Below are positions 7,601 through 12,500 of a DNA stretch of 12,500 nucleotides, in pieces. The DNA is from Nymphaea colorata. Its lineage: Eukaryota; Streptophyta; Magnoliopsida; Nymphaeales; Nymphaeaceae. Positions within the stretch are counted from its first letter, which is position 1. Every line of letters begins with the position of its first letter. A program made the translations under genes and the position numbers. The DNA lies in the NCBI RefSeq assembly GCF_008831285.2, contig NC_045140.1, forward strand, positions 28,656,200 through 28,668,699, in the 5' to 3' direction. The notes under the pieces are model-generated. The model saw only the letters and a list, made by a program, of their open reading frames with translations, was not told the DNA's origin and searched no databases.

Positions 7601-9826
7601 GCTGTGCCCATACCGGTATGGCCTGACGTTGACAGGCTCTGCACCTTGTGCAAGGACGATTCGATGATCGTAAGCCCTTTTTGGCGGTAGGCCTTTGGGC
7701 TCATCAAAAATCTCTGGAAATCGGTCTAAGACCGATTGAATCATAGGTGGAATTGGTTCTTCCACCTTCTCTTCGGAGAAAGGTACATCCGTTGCCAATG
7801 TAAGAACCCAACACGCTGGTTGGTCATGTTGAATGGACCTTAGTGCTGTTTTGGGACGCGTGGAGCTGGCAAGTCCCTGAATCGTTATCGATTCCTCTTC
7901 TCCTTCAGGAATGAAAGTCATAGAGAAGTTCTTTACGTCCCAATGAATATCTTTCCATGTTAGAAACCATGGCATGCCCAAAATTAAGTCGACTCCTTCA
8001 AGCGGAATGACGAGGCAGTCAACTTTAAAAGTTTTCTTTTTAATGGACACGTCAAGGCCTTTTCCTTCGTGAATGCACTTGAGCCTTAGTCCCCCTCCCA
8101 CGATGATAGTTTGTGGGTTGCTCTCGGTGAGTGTGATTCTACACCTTTCAGCGGCTTCCTCTGTAAGGAAGTTGTTGGTGGCTCCGCTGTCGAGCAATAT
8201 TAAGACTTTTTGGCCATTGATACGACCAAAAACACGCATGGCATTTGCCTTATGGGGGTCTTGAATTGAATGAAGAGATTCGACCTCTTCTGATTTCTCT
8301 TCTTTGGTCGGTGTCTCTTCTTGATGCGTTTCTTTAGGCTCAATTTTCTTGCCTTTTCTTCTAACTAGGATTTCCTCATCAGACGAGGAGCTTGACTCAG
8401 AACTGGAGGAGGAATCGCTTTCGGAGCTAGAGCTGGTCTCTGGCTCATCAATCACCACTATATTAAAAAGTGCTTTGCACTGGTGATTTTTTTCCCACTT
8501 GCCCTCACATCTGAAACACAGGCCTTTCTTCCTGTATTCTTCAATTTGTTTAGGGGACAAGTAACGGGTAGGTAGTTCACGGCCTGGACGTGGGTGTGGC
8601 CTGAACTCGTTCCCTCTGTTGTAGGGAACTAATTCCCTTCCTTTGTTCTCTCTGAATTTGGTTCGAGAAGCAGAGGAGAAGGAAGGTTTCTTCCTCTGTT
8701 TGTCAGCCCTGCGAGCCTTTTTCTCTCGCTTTTCCTCTTTTCTCTCTTCAATTCGCTCTTCATACAGTCGGGCCATAGCGAAGCATTCTTCGAGATGATC
8801 GAAACGATGTATCTTCATCTCGCGTTTGATATCGCTTCTAAGGCCTCCTTTGAATGCTCCGATTAGAGCCTTCTCGGGCCATTGTACCATGCTAGCTAGT
8901 CTTTCGAACTGCTTTTGATAGGTGGGCACGTTCGAAGTTTGGACTAGATTTTTGAGGTCCTCGTCATAATCGATGAACGTGGATTCTCCAAAGTGAAGCT
9001 GCAAACTAGCCTTGTACTTTTCCCAAGTGGGATCGACTGTTTTGTGCTCAAACCAAAGATAGTGGGTGGTCGCTTCGCCAGTCATGTTGGCTGTAGCGAT
9101 TTCTATCCATTCTTCTTGTGGAATACGATGGCACATGAAGAAGCGTTCAGCCATGAATAACCACTCTCTGAGGTGCTCTCCGTTGAATTTTGGAAAGTCG
9201 TACTTGACGGATGGTGTACGTCTTTCTTCTAGACGAGGTGGTTCTCTTCGAGTTCTCCTTGGGCGAAGGGGTGATTCATCTTCACCATCAGATAATTCGT
9301 ACATTGGGTTTTGAAGAGTTTGGCCTATCCGTGGGCCACGAGGAGTCCTGTAGTATTCGCTATAGGGCTCTTGTTGGTACCTGTCTTGTGGGGGACGCAT
9401 GAGCCTACCCCCTTCTGTACTTGTCCCAACATGAGATATGTTGTTGGGATTGATCTCAGTGTCGGTTTGATAGCCAGGTACTGCTAACAAACCTTTCCCT
9501 CTCTGTGCATTCGGACCCTGAGTGGTCCTTTCCGCGACTATGGCCTGCGTTTGGGCGGTAGACATTTGACGGAACATGGTCCGTATCTCATCCATTTCTT
9601 TTTGTCTATCTGCATTTTGACGGTCCATTTCTTTCTTTCTCAAGTTCTCTACCTTAGCCATGTCGGTACGCATCTGTAATAATTCTTTTTCTATGCTTAG
9701 GATGCGTCCTAAAGCATAGTCGGGCACTTGGCCTCTCTGTGATGGCTGAGCCTCTTCGGGAGTGTCATGAGGATTCTCCTCAAGCACGGGCTCATCTGAG
9801 TTAACATTCTTTTTTGATTTTCCCAT
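4640..9826 (-). CDS. Gag-Pol polyprotein of a chromovirus retrotransposon (1728 aa)
   Basis: This single polyprotein supplies capsid and all replication enzymes; gag and pol are fused in one frame. Residues are counted from the ATG at 9826, which has a strong context (AAAATGG). The frame is open 18 bp further up, but only to a TTG. Order: coiled coil (~46-88); Gag capsid domain (~205-355); zinc knuckle C437, C440, H448, C450; Ser/acidic linker (~465-486); aspartic protease with LDSGAT (D546); reverse transcriptase (~700-890; D821 and FFDDIL D885/D886); RNase H (D1031, E1068, D1093, D1136); integrase zinc domain (H1216, H1223, C1253, C1256) and DDE core (D1286, D1346, E1382); GPY/F module (GPYP at 1521); chromodomain (~1574-1618; W1597, W1606); then a ~110-residue tail with RRKRK at 1652-1656, a likely nuclear signal. 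No stop or frameshift interrupts it, so it appears functional. Clade within chromoviruses is unsettled. Confidence 0.97.
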   Translation of the reverse strand: MGKSKKNVNSDEPVLEENPHDTPEEAQPSQRGQVPDYALGRILSIEKELLQMRTDMAKVENLRKKEMDRQNADRQKEMDEIRTMFRQMSTAQTQAIVAERTTQGPNAQRGKGLLAVPGYQTDTEINPNNISHVGTSTEGGRLMRPPQDRYQQEPYSEYYRTPRGPRIGQTLQNPMYELSDGEDESPLRPRRTRREPPRLEERRTPSVKYDFPKFNGEHLREWLFMAERFFMCHRIPQEEWIEIATANMTGEATTHYLWFEHKTVDPTWEKYKASLQLHFGESTFIDYDEDLKNLVQTSNVPTYQKQFERLASMVQWPEKALIGAFKGGLRSDIKREMKIHRFDHLEECFAMARLYEERIEERKEEKREKKARRADKQRKKPSFSSASRTKFRENKGRELVPYNRGNEFRPHPRPGRELPTRYLSPKQIEEYRKKGLCFRCEGKWEKNHQCKALFNIVVIDEPETSSSSESDSSSSSESSSSSDEEILVRRKGKKIEPKETHQEETPTKEEKSEEVESLHSIQDPHKANAMRVFGRINGQKVLILLDSGATNNFLTEEAAERCRITLTESNPQTIIVGGGLRLKCIHEGKGLDVSIKKKTFKVDCLVIPLEGVDLILGMPWFLTWKDIHWDVKNFSMTFIPEGEEESITIQGLASSTRPKTALRSIQHDQPACWVLTLATDVPFSEEKVEEPIPPMIQSVLDRFPEIFDEPKGLPPKRAYDHRIVLAQGAEPVNVRPYRYGHSQKAEIERLVKEMLESGIIRPSCSPFSSPVLLVKKKDNTWRFCIDYRALNEVTVKDRHPIPVIDELLDELAGATIFSKIDLRAGYHQIRMFDEDVLKTAFRTHDGHYEFLVMPFGLTNAPATFQRCMNDVFRAHLRDFILVFFDDILIYSKDEEQHQRHLEITLDILKEHHLFAKMSKCSFGQSSIGYLGHIVSRDGVRADPEKLQAMEKWPLPKDLKSLRGFLGLTGYYRRFIQGYGIIAQPLTQMLKKGSFSWTEKSRDAFEKLKAALMSAPVLTLPDFTKTFTIETDACEVGVGAVLGQDNHPIAYMSKALTSRAKPLSTYEKELLAIVMAVEKWRPYLIGRKFTVRTDQNSLKYMLKQRVSTPTQQRWLAKLLGYDFEIEYKKGPENKAADSLSRLAEQLMTLSVVETDIWDRLANEQQNDESLRLIKASIQQNPGSIPFYSVKGNILYRKDKAVVPPISELKQEFLHHFHDTPAAGHEGVAKTLSRIKAQFWWKGMKAEVQAYVKKCVVCQREKYEAIKPPGHLNPLPVPTKPWTDVTMDFIDAMPRSEGKEAVLVVVDRLTKYSHFAPLPRLYQGPLVANVYHEYIGKLHGMPQSVVCDRDSIFLSAFWQEYMKNMGTKLNFSTAHHPQTDGQSEIVNRSLETYLRCFAGERPATWVKYLPWAEWSYNTSLHSSTGMTPYEGVYGFPPPSIPHYEGGTAEDDSVDCELRTREEVLESLKQNIVKAQNRMKQVYDKGRKDREFEVGDYVWLKRLPLKQKSLMGQPYSKLLPRYYGPYPVVQKVGKAAYRLGLPRTALVHPVFHVTRLKPHQGDVPTLIEQVPDNLPTPYRILKHRYVQRQGRMRHEVLVEWEGPDRGTSWEEFGSIVHRFPSSSARGQAQGREGESVTDLPSGPDPVETEPAESSRRKRKASDIGARSLQCIKASPRKSQEAPEIVAAGGVGGATRSSTVLKQVQSQGDTGSKVRLAELESSQPNESTSRDP

Positions 9827-10344
9827 TTTAACTTGCGAAATCAAAAACTAACCTAACTGAAATCCAAAGTCTGACACAACTGCCACTCTTAATCTAACCT
9901 AGACTGTCGACTCTGTCACGCTGCCGCTGCCACTGCTTGAGCTGCCGCGCGTGAGTCCTAAGGCAAGGGAGACGGGTTGGCCCGTCTAAAGCCGCGCTAC
10001 GCCTTAGCGCCTAGGCAATCTCACCTCGCTCTCGGCCGGGCTTTTAAAAGCCTAAATCGTCACACCCGCCTGGTGTCTCGACGACGAGCCTCGAGCTTAG
10101 CTGCCCTCGGGTGTACGTTGTGTACAACCCCACACTTGCTAAATTCGAGCAAGCGTAGCCTAGAACTTACGCAATATAATGCTGGAAGCCGTGAAACCTA
10201 TACTTTTCTAACGACTTAAAAAACTGAAATACCCTGACAAGAAGACCCGAAACTGATACCTCTAAATTTCTGCCGTTTGAAGTACCTTCTGAAGCTGACT
10301 TTTTCGTAGGTCGGGTGCTCAGACTGACAGTTCTAGTCTCAAGT
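9827..10344 (-). other. Untranslated leader between primer site and gag
   Basis: This 518-bp stretch contains no ATG on the transcribed strand, so the gag ATG is the first one after the primer site. It is expected to hold packaging and dimerisation signals, which I cannot identify. A GTAAGT donor-like string lies at 10165-10170 and an acceptor-like TTTGGATTTCAG ends at 9857 on the minus strand. Splicing between them is possible but unsupported by other evidence. Confidence 0.6.
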
Positions 10345-10358
10345 TGGCTCTGATACCA
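10345..10358 (-). other. Primer-binding site for initiator Met tRNA
   Basis: The minus strand reads TGGTATCAGAGCCA, complementary over 14 bases to the 3' end of plant initiator tRNA-Met (ending GGCTCTGATACCA). It starts two bases inside the LTR end. It fixes the element's orientation and identifies 10361 as the inner edge of the 5' LTR. Minus-strand DNA synthesis would begin here. Confidence 0.95.
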
Positions 10359-10629
10359 ATTGTTAGGACTCGTCCCGATTAGGCCAGAATTTCCTAACCA
10401 AGACGCTCCTACTGCCAAGACCGACTTGAGTACTACCTAAAAACCAAAATTCCTAAATAAAATTTAATACAATTAATCTACCCGGCCGGACAAACCCCGG
10501 CGCAACAACCCCTAGGACAAAGTTACACAGGGTTAAGTTTCCCAACCTAACTAAGGAATAACCTACTACAAACAACTACAGGGGTTACAGGCTAGTACAA
10601 ACGCAAGCGATACAAAGATTGCTCTCAAC

Positions 10630-10653
10630 TCACTCACAAACACACCAAACCAT
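10630..10653 (-). other. Upstream ORF of 7 codons in 5' LTR copy
   Basis: This is identical to 1189-1212 and lies about 290 bp upstream of the primer-binding site. No further ATG occurs on the minus strand between it and the gag start at 9826. Confidence 0.25.
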
Positions 10654-12273
10654 GCAAACACTTCTAACGGACAAACCACACCCAACGAAAGCAAATGGGT
10701 AGGTCTGCTCCTTGCGACCGTGTCTCGGGCAATAAGACCCTCGAGGTGCCACAGTGAGGAGCTTGGCCGAAGCCTGGGCTAAAACAACAAATTAAATAAA
10801 CTAGATGAAATCCTAGTGCAAAAACAGAATGAACACCCTCCCCGAATCTACAAAGGCTGGAGAGCGTTACCGACCAAGGCGCTGCCTTGGCTGTGCCGAG
10901 AGACCACGGGGTAGAATACCTAAGCCCCGGGTATTGCAGCTCACGGGCCGGCGTGAAGCGCGCGGCCTGGACAGCCTCCTGCTGTCGGACGACGTGGACA
11001 GACTACTGGCCGAGACAGCCGCCTGCTGTCGGCGCTGACGGGCAGTGCGCTGCCGAGAACAGTCGGCTGCTGTTGTGGGCGAACCTGCGGACGAGTAGCC
11101 TAGACGAGCTTGCTGTCGACCGGGCAGACAGACAGAGTGCCGACGAGGTTGTGCGACCACCTGTCACCTGAGGCGCGGGCTGGATGCCGCGGTGCTGACG
11201 GAAGGAGGAGGCGACCGCCTGTCGCCTGAGATGCGCCTGCGGGATGCGGCGCGGCCGAGGGGGGCGAAAGCCTTGCGGCAGTGCCTACCTACCTGGCGCT
11301 GGAGTGGCTCGACCACGGTTGTCGACAGGGAGTGCCGGCGACGGCGCGGGTGGCCGAGGTGCTGGCCGACGACGGCTATCAAGCGGCTAGCGTCTCCGGC
11401 TGTTCCTAGTCCCTAGCTAAGGTCGGGTTGGCTTGGACGGGCGGGGCTCTACGGGTAGGCTGGTTAAGTGAAGTGAGGTTAAGGGCTCGGGTAGGCCAGA
11501 GGGAACAGAGCTTAGGTGCAGAAGAGGGATAACCTAGTTACTTGGTAGGCTAAGCCGAGAGTTAGAAGAGATAGCAAGGGAGGCTAAGACAAGGCTCGGG
11601 CGTTGGGACTTAGCGAGTTGGCTGGAGAAGGAGAGAGGTCACAAAGTGAGCTCGGGTGGGTCTGGACCAAATGTCACTCGAGATAAACTCGAGTCAACTG
11701 GGTTCAACCTAAGGTGGCTCGGGATTGACCGAGTTCCTACTGGGCTAGGTCAGGTGGGGTTTAGTCAACTTGGGTCAAGACCACAATGGGTTGACTAGGT
11801 TAGGTTAGATCAAGGTCTAGCTGGGTTAGGACCAAGTGGGTTAGGTCGAGTAGGTGAAGGCCTGGATGCTCGCCACTTGGCAAGATGAACGGGTCAGCTA
11901 GAGTGCGCTAAGGGGGTGCCTATCAACAAGGGAAAGGTAAAATGCTTTCCTAAAGAGAAGGGGGATGAACCTAGACTAGAATCGGGCAAAAGGGGAGATA
12001 GCTACACGATGTAGCTTAGTGGGCTTCGAAGAAGGGGAGATGGCGACACGTGGACAGATGAAGGGTGGAGAACTGCTGCGGTTTGGCGAAGTGGAAAGGT
12101 GGGCAAGGAGTTGTGCGAGTCTTAAGGGGACTTGTCCTAAAAGTTAGGAAAAGGGGGCGCGAGTTGGGGAAGTGGCGCACTAAGTGGGGAAGGCAATTGG
12201 TGAGGTGGCGAGACGGGAACGCAAAGGGGAAAAGTAACTCGACGAGGTGGAGGGGGTGCTGGGTCGTGGTCCT

Positions 12274-12315
12274 TTAGATCTTGACACGTGGCCAGATGTG
12301 AGGCCACAACTTCAT
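12274..12315 (-). other. Upstream ORF of 13 codons in 5' LTR copy
   Basis: This is identical to the ORF at 2833-2874. It is the copy that would sit in the 5' leader of the element's RNA, about 2.5 kb before the gag ATG. Confidence 0.3.
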
Positions 12316-12500
12316 GCGACAAGGGAGAAGACCGAGCAACAAGTAAAGTGGGATGAGGTGGGGAGGTGTATCCTACGAACTAGGGGGGCACTTTCCTAAA
12401 CTTGCTCGAAGTGGAACTCTTAGGAAATAACTGGTTTTCGGGTTGAGGGAGATGGCTCGTATGGAGGACACGTGGCAGAGGCAAGGGACAAGATTAGACT

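Larger units (their letters stand above)
920..12500 (-). mobile_element. Ty3/gypsy chromovirus LTR retrotransposon, right end beyond window
   Basis: The element starts at TGTTAG (920) and repeats this start at 10361, an offset of exactly 9441 bp. Between the LTRs lie, in minus-strand order, an initiator-tRNA primer site, an untranslated leader, one gag-pol gene and a short 3' region. The order protease, RT, RNase H, integrase, chromodomain is that of plant chromoviruses. The integrase core and GPY/F module read to me as closest to the Reina/Tekay type, but I cannot place the clade without a tree, and LTRs of 3.5 kb would be long for Reina. No frameshift, internal stop or nested insertion is visible, and catalytic residues are present throughout. 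It therefore looks autonomous and potentially active. The outer part of the 5' LTR and its target duplication are outside the window. Confidence 0.96.
10361..12500 (-). repeat. 5' LTR (right copy), truncated by window end
   Basis: This is the promoter-bearing 5' LTR for the minus-strand element, of which only the inner 2140 bp are seen. Its inner end reads CTAACA on the minus strand, followed by a 2-base spacer (AT) and then the tRNA primer site, the standard arrangement. It matches 920-3059 base for base apart from two transitions. The part carrying the TATA box (equivalent to 4307-4315, predicted near 13750) is beyond the window. Every LTR-internal feature listed for the left copy recurs here 9441 bp further on. 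Confidence 0.97.

Noticed and set aside
9827-9844. Extension of gag-pol to 9844
   Set aside because: The codon at 9844-9842 is TTG. The first ATG in the frame is at 9826 with a strong context, so I use that start.
920-12500. Segmental duplication instead of LTRs
   Set aside because: The repeat begins with TGTTAG directly beside an initiator-tRNA primer site and brackets a gag-pol gene, which identifies the copies as LTRs.
1-12500. CRISPR arrays, bacterial operons, rRNA or complete tRNA genes
   Set aside because: I saw no regularly spaced repeats, ribosome-binding sites or rRNA motifs. The content is a plant retrotransposon.

Overview
The window is plant nuclear DNA dominated by one very young Ty3/gypsy LTR retrotransposon of the chromovirus type (Metaviridae), lying on the minus strand. 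The evidence is a primer-binding site complementary to plant initiator-methionine tRNA, an intact Gag-Pol polyprotein with a C-terminal chromodomain, and two near-identical long terminal repeats. The host species cannot be named from this sequence.

Layout on the + strand: 1-919 is flanking DNA with no recognisable gene. 920 to about 4433 is the element's 3' LTR. About 4434-4639 is the 3' untranslated stretch, with three hairpins. 4640-9826 is a single uninterrupted gag-pol gene of 1728 codons, read right to left. 9827-10344 is the untranslated leader, and 10345-10358 is the tRNA primer site. 10361-12500 is the inner 2140 bp of the 5' LTR, cut by the window edge. Over those 2140 bp the two LTRs differ at only two positions, both transitions, so insertion was recent. 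If the LTR is about 3.5 kb, the whole element is about 13 kb and its outer 1.4 kb lies beyond the window.

The element would be transcribed from the 5' LTR and primed for reverse transcription by initiator tRNA. Its Gag-Pol would be processed into capsid, nucleocapsid, protease, reverse transcriptase/RNase H and integrase, and the chromodomain would steer integration toward particular chromatin.

The most striking observation concerns the leader. A canonical TATA box sits only about 120 bp from the proposed LTR 5' end, which implies an RNA leader of about 3.9 kb before the gag ATG. Nearly all of that leader lacks ATG on the transcribed strand. I count two ATGs, each opening a very short ORF, against about 37 on the opposite strand of the LTR and 12 minus-strand ATGs in only 919 bp of flank. 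This points to strong selection for a scannable, ATG-free giant leader. The LTR also holds three G-box/ABRE-like repeats, a perfect 5' splice-site match and a mosaic of compositionally distinct blocks. The inner edge of the 3' LTR and the polypurine tract are not resolved.
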